Below are positions 10,481-18,569 of a stretch of DNA of 55,731 nucleotides, in pieces. Position numbers and translations under genes: made by a program. The stretch comes from an uncultured Clostridia bacterium. Its GTDB lineage: Bacteria; Bacillota; Clostridia; Christensenellales; Borkfalkiaceae. Below the pieces are notes generated by a model that made no database searches, was not told where the DNA came from, and saw only the letters and a list, made by a program, of their open reading frames with translations. The DNA lies in NCBI GenBank assembly GCA_947630115.1, contig CANRGG010000010.1, forward strand, positions 1 to 55,731, read 5' to 3'. Numbering within the stretch: position 1 is the first letter of the stretch; every line of letters begins with the position of its first letter.

Positions 10481-10695
10481 CGAGCATTTTATTTAAGGCT
10501 GCCAAAATTCATATAAATTTCTGAGCGTCATGAGTTCGCCATTGATACTTGCACTGTTTGCTGATCAAATGTTTCGTCACCGTGTGTAAAGCGGACGGCC
10601 ATTGTAAAACGTCCGGCCGTTGATTTTTCATCTGCCCAAATCGCCTAAAGACGCCGGGCCGTTGGTTCGGCTCAACCGCTTTGAAAAGGGCACTT

Positions 10696-11946
10696 TTAAC
10701 GGATCGACGCGCTCCCGTCGCGGATCAGGATCTCGCTCTCATAGAAGGCGCGAAGGCCCTTTTCAAGTTCGGAAAAATCGCTTGCCGCCATGGTCTCCAC
10801 CGCCGAGTGCATCGCAAGCTGGGCAAGCCCTAAATCGACGGAGGGAATGCCGATCTGCCCGAGCGAGATCGCCCCGAGCGTGCTGCCGCTCCGCATGTCC
10901 GAGCGGTTGTAAAAGCATTGGAAACGGACGTCCGCCTTCCGGAAGAGCTCTTTCACGACGGCAGAGGAGAGCGCGTCGGTCGTGTAGGCGCCGCCCGCAT
11001 GCCCCTTGATCACCACGCCGCCACCCAACACCGCGCGGCTCGTCGGGTCGCACTTTTCAGGATGGTTGGGATGTACGGAATGCGCATTGTCGAGGGAGAT
11101 CATGAAGGAAGAGCTTGCCTCGCGCAGAAGATCGGTCTCCGAAAGCCCTTTCGCCTGGAAGATCCTGAGCAGGGTGGAACGGAGAAAGTCGCTGCCCGCG
11201 CCCTGTAAAGTTCGGCTGCCCACCTCCTCGCTGTCGAGGCACGCCGCCAGACAAATGCCCGTGCGGGGCTTGCCGGTTGCGAGCGCCTCGAGAGAGGAAT
11301 ACACGCTCGAAAGATTGTCGATACGCGGCGCGGAGACGAATTCGCCCGCCTTGCCGCTCACGAAGGGCTTTTCCGCGCTCGAAACGAAGAGATCGAAGGA
11401 GAGAGGATCGCCGAGCGAGGAAAGAAAATCGTCCTCGTCCATGCCGAGAAGGGGCAGGAGATCGACCTGCGGATTGGGCGCAAACTTTTCGTTGACGTCC
11501 CGCTGCATATGCACGGCGAGCGAGGGGATGACGAGGGAGTAATCGCTCACATAATTTTCCGAAACGAGCGCTCCGTCCTTCTCCTTCACCAATCTTCCCG
11601 CAAGTTTCAGCGGACGGTCGAAGAAGGAGTACCAGAGTCCGCCGCCGTACGGTTCAACGTTAAGTTTTTTGAATTTTTCCGTGGAGACGACGGGGTTTTC
11701 CTTGACTTTGAGACAGGGCGAGTCGGTGTGGCTCGCGACGATTTTGCAAGCGTTGCCCTTGCCGACGGTGAAGGCGATAAGGGCGCTGCCGCCGCGCACG
11801 AGATAGTATTTTCCGCCTTCCGAAAGGGCGAAAGGGGCACTTTCGGACAGCTTTTCGAAGCCGTGCTTTGACAGAAAGCGGCTCGCGTTTTCGACTGCCT
11901 GATAGGCGGAGTAGGACGTTTCAAGATATTTCAAGAGCTTTTCCAT
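10696..11946 (-). CDS. M18 family aminopeptidase
   Basis: M18 aminopeptidases are cytosolic, dinuclear zinc enzymes, often dodecameric, that remove N-terminal (typically acidic) residues from peptides. The 416-residue product is the expected length. Visible family motifs are the first metal-binding histidine in ASHTDSPCLKVK (about residue 72), GGGLWYSFFDRPLKLAGR, CLDSEEVGSRTLQGAGS (with the metal and catalytic Glu residues) and the late SDMRSGSTLGAI and LAQLAMHS stretches. It is divergent from the GH3 gene, with its own TTGATT-17-TATAAT promoter. No clear T-run terminator follows its stop. Confidence 0.92.
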   Translation of the reverse strand: MEKLLKYLETSYSAYQAVENASRFLSKHGFEKLSESAPFALSEGGKYYLVRGGSALIAFTVGKGNACKIVASHTDSPCLKVKENPVVSTEKFKKLNVEPYGGGLWYSFFDRPLKLAGRLVKEKDGALVSENYVSDYSLVIPSLAVHMQRDVNEKFAPNPQVDLLPLLGMDEDDFLSSLGDPLSFDLFVSSAEKPFVSGKAGEFVSAPRIDNLSSVYSSLEALATGKPRTGICLAACLDSEEVGSRTLQGAGSDFLRSTLLRIFQAKGLSETDLLREASSSFMISLDNAHSVHPNHPEKCDPTSRAVLGGGVVIKGHAGGAYTTDALSSAVVKELFRKADVRFQCFYNRSDMRSGSTLGAISLGQIGIPSVDLGLAQLAMHSAVETMAASDFSELEKGLRAFYESEILIRDGSASIR

Positions 11947-11969
11947 GAAAAAACCTGCCTTTTTTCTTC

Positions 11970-11998
11970 ATTATAATCCTTTTCGGCGGCAAAATCAA
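11970..11998 (-). promoter_or_regulatory. Promoter of the M18 aminopeptidase gene
   Basis: On the minus strand, TTGATT (11998-11993) and TATAAT (11975-11970) are 17 bp apart, about 24 bp before the ATG. Confidence 0.7.
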
Positions 11999-12010
11999 GC
12001 AAATCGGGCA

Positions 12011-12039
12011 TTGACATTTCCCCTTAAATATGTTAAAAT
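12011..12039 (+). promoter_or_regulatory. Promoter of the GH3 gene
   Basis: TTGACA (12011-12016) and TAAAAT (12034-12039) are 17 bp apart. The start would leave a leader of about 105 bases before the GH3 ATG. Confidence 0.7.
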
Positions 12040-12151
12040 GGATGACGAAAATGGATCACGGCTGACCGATCGTTCCGCGATATCGGCGGACCGGCGCGGA
12101 GGGGACTTCCGCCGGAAAGATCGCAGGCAAAAAGATCCGGAGGCGAGAAGA

Positions 12152-14563
12152 ATGCGAGATCTGAAACGCAAGTTCATGAATTTCGTGACGAAGATATATG
12201 TCAATACGGTCGGGAGCAGCTTGAAGCAGAACGACAGAGTGGATACGGCGGGCGGGAAACATCCCGCGCTGGGGGTTCCGGAACTGCTGCGCCGCGCCGC
12301 GGAGGAGGGGGCGGTGCTCCTGAAAAACGAGGGCGCGCTGCCGCTTTCGGGCAAGACCGCGCTCTTCGGCAGGGTGCAGACCGACACCTTTTACACCGGC
12401 TGCGGCTCGGGCGGGGACGTGCTCAAACCCTACCGCGTCAGCATTCTCGAGGGGATTTCCAAAAATCCCATGATCGAGCTCGACAGGGAACTTGCCGCCC
12501 GCTATGAGGCATGGGCGAAAAAATATCCGGCGGACAGAGGGTATTGGGGAAATTGGACGAACGCCTTCCCCGAAATGCCGCTCGAAGAGAGCGAGATCAA
12601 GGAGATCGCGCGGCGCGCGGAGAACGCGGTGGTCGTCATCGGCAGATGTGCGGGCGAGGAGTGCGATCTTCCGCTCAAAAAGGGGGGGTATTATCTCACG
12701 GACGACGAGCAAAAGCTCCTCTCCCTGGTCGGCGCGAATTTCGAAAAGACCGTCGTGCTTCTGAACCTTTCAAACCCGATCGATTTGAGCTTTCTCGAAG
12801 GGGAGCCCGTCAACGCGGCGCTTTTTCTCTGGCAGGGGGGCATGGAGACGGGGAACGCCGCGGCGCGGCTCCTCGCGGGGAACGTCAACCCGAGCGGAAA
12901 ACTTTCGGTGACTTTTGCCCGCCGCTATGCGGATTATCCATCCGCGAAAAATTTCGGCGGGAAAAAATTCAACGAATACAGCGAGGACGTCTACGTCGGC
13001 TATCGGCATTTCGAGACGTTCGCGAAAGAGGACGCCCTCTTTCCCTTCGGTTTCGGGCTCAGCTACACAAAATTCGACCTTTCGGCGCGCTTTGAGGAGG
13101 GAAAGGTCCTTTTCCGCGTCAAAAACATCGGAAGGCGGGAGGGACGGGAGACCGTCCAGGTCTATGTGAAAAAGCCGGACGGGACGATCGGCAATCCCGC
13201 GCGGGAGCTTATCGGCTTTTCCAAAACGCGGCCGCTTGCCCCCGGAGAGGCGGAGGAGGGGGAGATCGTCCTTTCGAAGAGGAGTTTCGCCTCCTATGAC
13301 GAGGAGAGCTCGTCTTTTGTCTTGCTTGCGGGAGAATATGAGATCTATTGCGGCAACAGCGTCCGTGCGGCGGAGAAGATCGGCTCCTTCCGGCTGGCGG
13401 AGCGGGAGGTCTTTTCGAAACTTTCCCGCCAATGCGCTCCCAAACATTCCTTCGAGATCCGGACTTCGGGCAGTTGTGTCGAATTTCCGCGCGTCGCTTG
13501 GAAGGATCTCAAAAAGGAGATCTTTTCCGCGCTTCCCCCGGCGCTTCCCTTCACGGGGCCGCTCGGCTATAAACTGACGGACGTCAAGCTCGGGAAGATC
13601 TCTTTGGACGATTTCGTCTCCCAGCTCGATCTCAAAGAGCTCGAGGCGATCTCGCGCGGGGATTACCGCATGAACAGCCCGCTCGGCGCGGAGGGGAACG
13701 CGGGGGTGTTCGGGGGAGTGCTTCCCTCCCTCCGGGAGAAGGGAGTGCCGCCCGTCACGGCGGCGGACGGGCCCTCGGGGGTCCGGCTGAAATGCTCGGC
13801 GTCCCTCGTCCCTTGCGCGACGCTGCTCGCCTGTACTTTCGACGAAGAGCTCGTCTCGGAAGTGTATGCGGCGATGGGCGGGGAAATGCGGGAGCGCGGC
13901 GTGGACGTTTTGCTCGCGCCCGCCATGAACATCCAGCGCGACCCGCTCTGCGGCAGGAACTTCGAATATTTCTCGGAGGATCCCTTCCTGACGGGAAAAT
14001 TGGCGGCTTCCGCCGTGCGCGGGCTGCAGAGCACGGGCGCCGCGGCTTGTCCCAAGCACTTTGCGTGCAACAACCAGGAATATAACCGCCATGAGAACGA
14101 TTCGCGCGTTTCGGAGCGCGCTTTAAGGGAGATCTATCTCTACGGCTTCGAGATCTGCGTGAAGGAGGGGAAGCCGGGGACGATCATGACCTCTTACAAC
14201 AAGCTCAACGGGGTCTGGACCCATTATCATTACGAACTCGTCCGCGGCATTTTGCGGGAGGAATGGGGCTTTACCGGCTGCGTTTTGACCGATTGGTGGA
14301 TGAAGAGCGCCAAAAGCCCCGAATTTCCCCGGCTCAAACGCAACGCCTACCGCGTCCGCGCGGGGGTGAACGTCTTAATGCCGGGCGGCAACATCGCGGG
14401 CAGAAGAAGGCCGGACGGCACCCTGCTCCGTTCCCTCGGGAAGGAGGGGGGGATCACGCTCGGTGAATTGCAGCGCAACGCGCGGGAGATCCTGAATTTC
14501 GTCATGGATTCCGCCGCCATGGAGCGCTATATGAAGTACGAGCGCGAAAAATACAGAAAATGA
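12152..14563 (+). CDS. Glycoside hydrolase family 3 beta-glucosidase, domain-permuted
   Basis: GH3 enzymes release terminal beta-linked sugars (usually glucose or xylose). In this 803-residue protein the usual order is reversed. The (alpha/beta)6 GH3_C sandwich comes first (about residues 45-320, with ALFLWQGGMETGNAAARLL and LFPFGFGLSYTKF), followed by the fibronectin III-like domain (about 315-440), and then the catalytic TIM-barrel domain (about 475-780, with DGPSGVR, RDPLCGRNFEYFSEDP, KHFACNNQE). The probable nucleophile is the Asp of TDWW near residue 713. Permuted GH3 enzymes are known from rumen Clostridia. There is no signal peptide, so it is probably cytoplasmic. ATG 12152 has GGAGG 8 bases upstream; the frame is open from 11945 but includes the promoter. 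Confidence 0.92.
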   Translation: MRDLKRKFMNFVTKIYVNTVGSSLKQNDRVDTAGGKHPALGVPELLRRAAEEGAVLLKNEGALPLSGKTALFGRVQTDTFYTGCGSGGDVLKPYRVSILEGISKNPMIELDRELAARYEAWAKKYPADRGYWGNWTNAFPEMPLEESEIKEIARRAENAVVVIGRCAGEECDLPLKKGGYYLTDDEQKLLSLVGANFEKTVVLLNLSNPIDLSFLEGEPVNAALFLWQGGMETGNAAARLLAGNVNPSGKLSVTFARRYADYPSAKNFGGKKFNEYSEDVYVGYRHFETFAKEDALFPFGFGLSYTKFDLSARFEEGKVLFRVKNIGRREGRETVQVYVKKPDGTIGNPARELIGFSKTRPLAPGEAEEGEIVLSKRSFASYDEESSSFVLLAGEYEIYCGNSVRAAEKIGSFRLAEREVFSKLSRQCAPKHSFEIRTSGSCVEFPRVAWKDLKKEIFSALPPALPFTGPLGYKLTDVKLGKISLDDFVSQLDLKELEAISRGDYRMNSPLGAEGNAGVFGGVLPSLREKGVPPVTAADGPSGVRLKCSASLVPCATLLACTFDEELVSEVYAAMGGEMRERGVDVLLAPAMNIQRDPLCGRNFEYFSEDPFLTGKLAASAVRGLQSTGAAACPKHFACNNQEYNRHENDSRVSERALREIYLYGFEICVKEGKPGTIMTSYNKLNGVWTHYHYELVRGILREEWGFTGCVLTDWWMKSAKSPEFPRLKRNAYRVRAGVNVLMPGGNIAGRRRPDGTLLRSLGKEGGITLGELQRNAREILNFVMDSAAMERYMKYEREKYRK

Positions 14564-14594
14564 GAAAAATCGCCTGATTTTTTCCCGATTTGCG

Positions 14595-14623
14595 TTGACA
14601 GAAAGAGAACAGTTTGCTATAAT
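14595..14623 (+). promoter_or_regulatory. Consensus promoter before the MATE leader
   Basis: TTGACA (14595-14600), a 17-bp spacer and TATAAT (14618-14623): a perfect consensus match. Confidence 0.85.
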
Positions 14624-14629
14624 CGAACC

Positions 14630-14711
14630 GTTCATCGGAGGGTTTGCCGTCGCAACGGCAACGACCGGACAAGATGGCGGGTGCGCCCGCAGTCTGTTCG
14701 GTCTTTTTTTA
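14630..14711 (+). ncRNA. Structured leader with terminator, candidate riboswitch
   Basis: Between a consensus promoter and the MATE gene lies an approximately 80-base leader that ends in a complete intrinsic terminator. It holds a 7-bp hairpin (TTGCCGT 14644-14650 with ACGGCAA 14655-14661) and a long terminator stem (GACCG 14663-14667 with CGGTC 14699-14703, top GCGGG 14677-14681 with CCCGC 14686-14690), then seven T. The word GGACAAGATGGCGG (14667-14680) resembles the conserved GGACAAGACGGCGC end of guanidine-III riboswitches. GCCGTC (14646-14651) could pair with GATGGC (14673-14678), which would break the terminator. The resemblance is from memory and unproven; a plain attenuator is possible. 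Confidence 0.5.
14663..14710 (+). terminator. Intrinsic terminator upstream of the MATE gene
   Basis: A long, GC-topped hairpin (14663-14703) is followed by TTTTTTT. It precedes the coding start by 24 bp, so transcription must pass it for the exporter to be made. Confidence 0.85.
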
Positions 14712-14733
14712 TTCCGAAACGGAGGGCGAAGAA

Positions 14734-16068
14734 GTGGATCTTCTTTCCGACAGTCTCAAAAAACTGTATCCGAAATTTCTGTTTTCGGCGCTCGGGGGCG
14801 CGGTGATCTCTTCCATCTATTCGGTGGTGGACTCCGTCATGGTCGGGCAGTACGAGGGCCCCTTGGGCGCGGCGGCGCTCGCCGTCGTCATGCCGATGTA
14901 CACGATCATTTTCAGCCTCGGGCTCCTCTTCGGCATGGGGGGCTCCGTCTGCATGAGCGTGGAGCGGGGGAAGGGGGATCTCCGCCGCGGGAATTTCTTT
15001 TTCACCGTCTCGCTCGTCTGCTGTCTTGCGGCGACCGCGCTCGTTTTTGTTCTGCTCTCCGTCTTTGGCCGTCCACTCCTCGTCTTTTTCGGAGGAGAAG
15101 GGGAGACGCTTTTGCTCTGCGAAAAGTATTTCGGCGTCTTGAAGCTCGGGCTCCCGCTGTTTACGATCGGGCAGTTCCTGTCCTGTTTCGTGCGCAACGA
15201 CAACAATCCCGTCCTTGCAACGGCGTCCGTCCTTGCGGGGGGCGTCTTTAACATCGTCGGGGACTATCTTCTGATCTTTGTGTTCGATCTCGGAATGCGC
15301 GGCGCGGCGATCGCGACGGTCCTCGGCCAGCTCTTGCCGCTGCTCGTGCTGTGCGGCCATTTCGTGTTCCGGCGCGGGAAACTCGCGCTCCGTTTCGAGC
15401 GGGGCTTCTTCCCCGCCGCCGGCAAAGCCGTCCTTGCCGGGCTCTCCTCCTTTATCGCCGATTTTTCGGTCGGCGTTTTGTGCGTTCTTTTCAACAACCG
15501 CGTCATGCACTATCTCGGCGGGGGCGCGCTCGCCGTCTACGGCGTGGCGGTCAATATCTTTTTGCTCGTCCAGTCGCTCTCCTACGGCGTCGGGCAGGCT
15601 TGCCAGCCCATCATCTCGGAGAATTTCGGCGCGGGGAACGGGGAGCGGGTAAAAAAGGTGTTCTTTTTGAGCGCGGCGGTATCCTTGGGACTTGGGATCT
15701 TTTCGTTTTTGCTCGCGGAATGTTTCCCGCTCGTTCTCGCGCGCGCCTTCATGAAAACGACGCCTGCGGTCGAGGCGATCGCGCCCAAGATCCTGCGGCA
15801 GTACTGTCTTTGCTTTCTTCTCATGCCGTTCAACGTGTTCCTGCTCTATTATTTCCAGGCCGTTCTGCATGCGACGAGCGCCTGGATCGTCGCGCTCGTC
15901 CGCGGCGCGCTGCTCAGCGGGCTTCTGGTCATAGTTCTGCCCCTTCTTTTCGGCGGGCAGTCCCTCTTTTTTGCCATGCCGATCACCGAACTTGCCGTAT
16001 TTGCGGCAAACCTTATGCTTCTCTTTCTCTTTTCGCGGAAAGACCGCAACCGGGCGAAAGAAACTTGA
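14734..16068 (+). CDS. MATE family multidrug/cation efflux transporter
   Basis: MATE proteins export organic cations and drugs in exchange for Na+ or H+. The 444-residue product has about twelve hydrophobic segments and the family's N-terminal region (SALGGAVISSIYSVVDSVMVGQYEGPLGAAAL). The second half repeats the fold (FSVGVLCVLFNNRVMHYLGGGALAVYGVAVNIF, QACQPIISENFGAGN). I chose the GTG at 14734 because GGAGGG (14721-14726) lies 7 bases upstream and the frame farther upstream runs through the terminator hairpin. The leader with its terminator suggests ligand- or attenuation-controlled expression. The natural substrate is unknown; if the leader senses guanidine, a small cation is plausible. 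Confidence 0.9.
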   Translation: MDLLSDSLKKLYPKFLFSALGGAVISSIYSVVDSVMVGQYEGPLGAAALAVVMPMYTIIFSLGLLFGMGGSVCMSVERGKGDLRRGNFFFTVSLVCCLAATALVFVLLSVFGRPLLVFFGGEGETLLLCEKYFGVLKLGLPLFTIGQFLSCFVRNDNNPVLATASVLAGGVFNIVGDYLLIFVFDLGMRGAAIATVLGQLLPLLVLCGHFVFRRGKLALRFERGFFPAAGKAVLAGLSSFIADFSVGVLCVLFNNRVMHYLGGGALAVYGVAVNIFLLVQSLSYGVGQACQPIISENFGAGNGERVKKVFFLSAAVSLGLGIFSFLLAECFPLVLARAFMKTTPAVEAIAPKILRQYCLCFLLMPFNVFLLYYFQAVLHATSAWIVALVRGALLSGLLVIVLPLLFGGQSLFFAMPITELAVFAANLMLLFLFSRKDRNRAKET

Positions 16069-16093
16069 CAAAGCGGTTTTTTTCGAGTATGAT
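16065..16093 (+). promoter_or_regulatory. Promoter of the APH-type kinase gene
   Basis: TTGACA (16065-16070) and TATGAT (16088-16093), 17-bp spacer; it overlaps the stop codon of the MATE gene. Confidence 0.75.
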
Positions 16094-16113
16094 GAAGAAA
16101 AAGGGGAATTTTT

Positions 16114-16851
16114 ATGGAAAAGATCTTCGAGCGGAGCGATAAAGTCTTTTACCGCGACGGCGATAAGCTCATCAAGCGGTTCGACCGGAGCTATTCGAAA
16201 TCCAACGTCTTGAACGAGGCGCTCAACCAGGCGCGCGTGGCGGAGACGGGGCTGAACATCCCGCGGATCCACGACGTCACCCTCGGCGAGGGGGGCGCCG
16301 CGATTGTCATGGATTTCGTGGAGGGCAAGACGCTCGAGACCCTCTTGCGCGAATTTCCCGAAAAGCGGGAGGAATTTCTGGAACTTTTCGTGAACGTCCA
16401 GCAGGAGATCCATGCCAAGCGGCATTTGCTTCTCACGAAATATGCCGATAAACTCAAGATGAAGATCATGCAGTCGGAGCTTTCGGCGTCCGCGCGGTAC
16501 GATCTGAGCATGCGGGTGGACGCCATGCCGCGGCATACGCACGTCTGCCACGGGGACTACAATCCGAGCAACGTGATCCTGACCCCCGACGGCACGCCCT
16601 ATATCCTCGATTGGTCCCACGCGAGCCAGGGGAACGCCACCGCGGACGGCGTCAAGACCTATTTTCTCCTCATTTTGGGGGGCTGGGAGGAGCTTGCGGA
16701 GGCCTACATGGGGCGCTCCTGTGCGGCGCTCGGCGTCGAGGAGCGCTATTTCCGTCAATGGATGCCGCTCATCGCCGCGGCGCAGCTCATCAAGGCGACG
16801 CCGGAAAAGCGGGCGTTCTTCATCCGCTGGGTGGAGGAGGACAACGAATGA
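16114..16851 (+). CDS. Phosphotransferase of the aminoglycoside/choline kinase (APH) fold
   Basis: This 245-residue protein has the APH/choline-kinase catalytic motifs: HGDYNPSNVIL (Brenner motif, about residues 146-156) and ILDWSHAS (metal-binding Asp, about 166-173), and an N-lobe with KLIKRFD carrying the likely ATP-binding Lys. It is shorter than true aminoglycoside kinases. Substrate is unknown; an aminoglycoside-resistance role should not be assumed. AAGGGG (16101-16106) lies 7 bases before the ATG. It overlaps the hydrogenase gene by four bases, so the two form an operon, although I see no obvious functional link. Confidence 0.82.
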   Translation: MEKIFERSDKVFYRDGDKLIKRFDRSYSKSNVLNEALNQARVAETGLNIPRIHDVTLGEGGAAIVMDFVEGKTLETLLREFPEKREEFLELFVNVQQEIHAKRHLLLTKYADKLKMKIMQSELSASARYDLSMRVDAMPRHTHVCHGDYNPSNVILTPDGTPYILDWSHASQGNATADGVKTYFLLILGGWEELAEAYMGRSCAALGVEERYFRQWMPLIAAAQLIKATPEKRAFFIRWVEEDNE

Positions 16852-18263
16852 GAAAATTCGAAACGCAGGTGCAATATCTCCGCTATCGGGTCTTGCGCGA
16901 GGTCGCGCGGCTGGGCTGGCAGGACTCGCTGCTCGAGAACGTCACTGAGATCCCCAAGCGGATCGTCTCGGGGAAAAAGCCGACGATGCGCTGCTGTATC
17001 TATAAGGAGCGCGCCATTCTCGCCGAGCGGGTGCGGCTTGCGATCGGCGGGAACCAATACCAGCGCAAGGTCATCGAGACGATCGACATCGCCTGCGAGG
17101 ACTGTCCCGCGGGCGGGTATGAGGTCACGAGCGCATGCCGGGGGTGTCTTGCCCACCGCTGCGAGGAGGCCTGCAAGCGCGACGCCATCACCTTCGGGCG
17201 CGACCAGAAGGCATACATAGACAAATCCCGCTGCGTGGAATGCGGGCGCTGCGCGAGTTCCTGCCCGTTCAACGCCATCCACAATTTTAAGCGTCCTTGC
17301 GAACAGAGCTGCAAGGTGAAGGCGATCTCGATGGGCAAGGAAAAAGAGGCGGTCATCGACTATGAAAACTGCCTTGCCTGCGGCGCCTGCGTCAGCGCCT
17401 GTCCGTTCGGGGCGATCACCGACCGGTCCTATCTTCTCGACGCGATCGACCTTCTTCAAAAGAGCGAGGAAAACCGCAACTATAAGACCTACGCCCTTCT
17501 TGCGCCCTCCTTTGCGGGGCAGTTTCCTTATCTTGCGCCGGGACAGGTCGTTGCGGCGCTCGAAAAGATCGGCTTTTACGCCGTCAAAGAGGTCGCGTTC
17601 GGGGCGGATCTGGTCGCGGAAAATGAGTCGCGCGAGCTCGAAGAGAAGGGTTTTCTGCTCTCCTCCTGCTGCCCGTCGTTCGTCTCCTATGTCGAGAAGA
17701 ATTTTCCGCAGCTTAAAGGGTATCTCTCCCACAATCTTTCGCCCGCGGGGACGCTTGCACGCCTGCTCAAAGAGGAGGATCCCGATTGCAAGACGGTCTT
17801 TCTCGGTCCCTGCACCTCCAAAAAGACGGAGCGGCAGAGAAAGGAATATAAGGGGCTCATCGACTGCGTTCTGACCTTCGAGGAAATGCAGGCGCTCATC
17901 GACGGAAAGGGGATCGACATGGAGAGCCTTCCGCCCAAGGAGCTCGAGGACGCTTCTCCCTACGGCAGGGGTTTTGCCTGTTCGGGCGGCGTCGCGGGCG
18001 CGGTGCGGCAGGCGCTGGAAGAGCGCGGCAGCGCGTTCGAACTGAAAGCGGTCTCCTGCAGCGGGATCGACGAGTGCAAAGTGGCGCTCATGAAGAAGGC
18101 GCGGGGAATGCTCGAGGGGAATTTCATCGAGGGTATGGCCTGCGTCGGGGGCTGCGTGAACGGGGCGGGGTGTCTTGTCCATCATGAAAACAACGCCGCG
18201 GCCGCCCGCGCCCATGCAAAGGCGGCAAAGAAGCAGACCCTTCTTCCCGTCCCAAATCAATAG
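16848..18263 (+). CDS. [FeFe]-hydrogenase, group B-type, monomeric
   Basis: The 471-residue protein has Cys-rich ferredoxin-type modules in its N-terminal third (CEDC and CRGC, then CVECGRCASSCP and CLACGACVSACP, about residues 80-190). The H-cluster domain follows, with the L1 motif SSCCPSF (about 271), L2 GPCTSKK (about 320) and L3 GMACVGGCVNGAG (about 428). The divergence of L1 and L2 from the TSCCPGW and MPCxxKK of group A enzymes matches group B hydrogenases of Clostridia, whose physiological role (H2 evolution from ferredoxin or redox sensing) is unsettled. The chosen start overlaps the kinase stop (ATGA). Maturases HydEFG are not in the window; a TM1266-type regulator is at 36.3 kb. 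Confidence 0.92.
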   Translation: MRKFETQVQYLRYRVLREVARLGWQDSLLENVTEIPKRIVSGKKPTMRCCIYKERAILAERVRLAIGGNQYQRKVIETIDIACEDCPAGGYEVTSACRGCLAHRCEEACKRDAITFGRDQKAYIDKSRCVECGRCASSCPFNAIHNFKRPCEQSCKVKAISMGKEKEAVIDYENCLACGACVSACPFGAITDRSYLLDAIDLLQKSEENRNYKTYALLAPSFAGQFPYLAPGQVVAALEKIGFYAVKEVAFGADLVAENESRELEEKGFLLSSCCPSFVSYVEKNFPQLKGYLSHNLSPAGTLARLLKEEDPDCKTVFLGPCTSKKTERQRKEYKGLIDCVLTFEEMQALIDGKGIDMESLPPKELEDASPYGRGFACSGGVAGAVRQALEERGSAFELKAVSCSGIDECKVALMKKARGMLEGNFIEGMACVGGCVNGAGCLVHHENNAAAARAHAKAAKKQTLLPVPNQ

Positions 18264-18382
18264 GGGGGACGAAACAGGCTCCGGCGAAAATTCGGCGCAG
18301 GCGCCCGAAACGGCGCAAAAACCATAAAAAAGAAAAAGCCCGGGAAACCGGGGGGAAAAGTCCTGAAAATCCCCCGGAAAAA

Positions 18383-18430
18383 CCGGAGAAAAAGCAAAAC
18401 CTCCTTCGATTGCCGAGGGGGGTTCTGCTT
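18383..18430 (-). terminator. Terminator on the minus strand after tmcAL
   Basis: On the minus strand AAGCAGAACC... (18430 downward) pairs with ...AGGTTTTGCTT, followed by TTTTTC. It lies 140 bp beyond the tmcAL stop. The rest of the 18264-18569 gap holds G/C-rich short hairpins (CCCGGG/CCGGGG near 18338) and no gene I can support. Confidence 0.6.
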
Positions 18431-18569
18431 GTGAGAGAATATGAAAAAAATGTGGAGTGTAATCTGATCGGTTGTCCGAAGGATCCTTCGTTCCCTTTGA
18501 ACGTCTCCATCATAACCCGAAACGGTGAACGTTTTGTGAAAGTACGGTTAAAGTACGGAGAACATTCGG

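Noticed and set aside
14632-16758. 708-codon frame antisense to the MATE and kinase genes
   Set aside because: Low-complexity Arg/Asp/Glu-rich translation and complete overlap with two genes of clear function.
16114-16851. Aminoglycoside-resistance gene
   Set aside because: The fold is APH-type, but the protein is short, sits in an operon with a hydrogenase and has no close likeness to known resistance enzymes that I can see.
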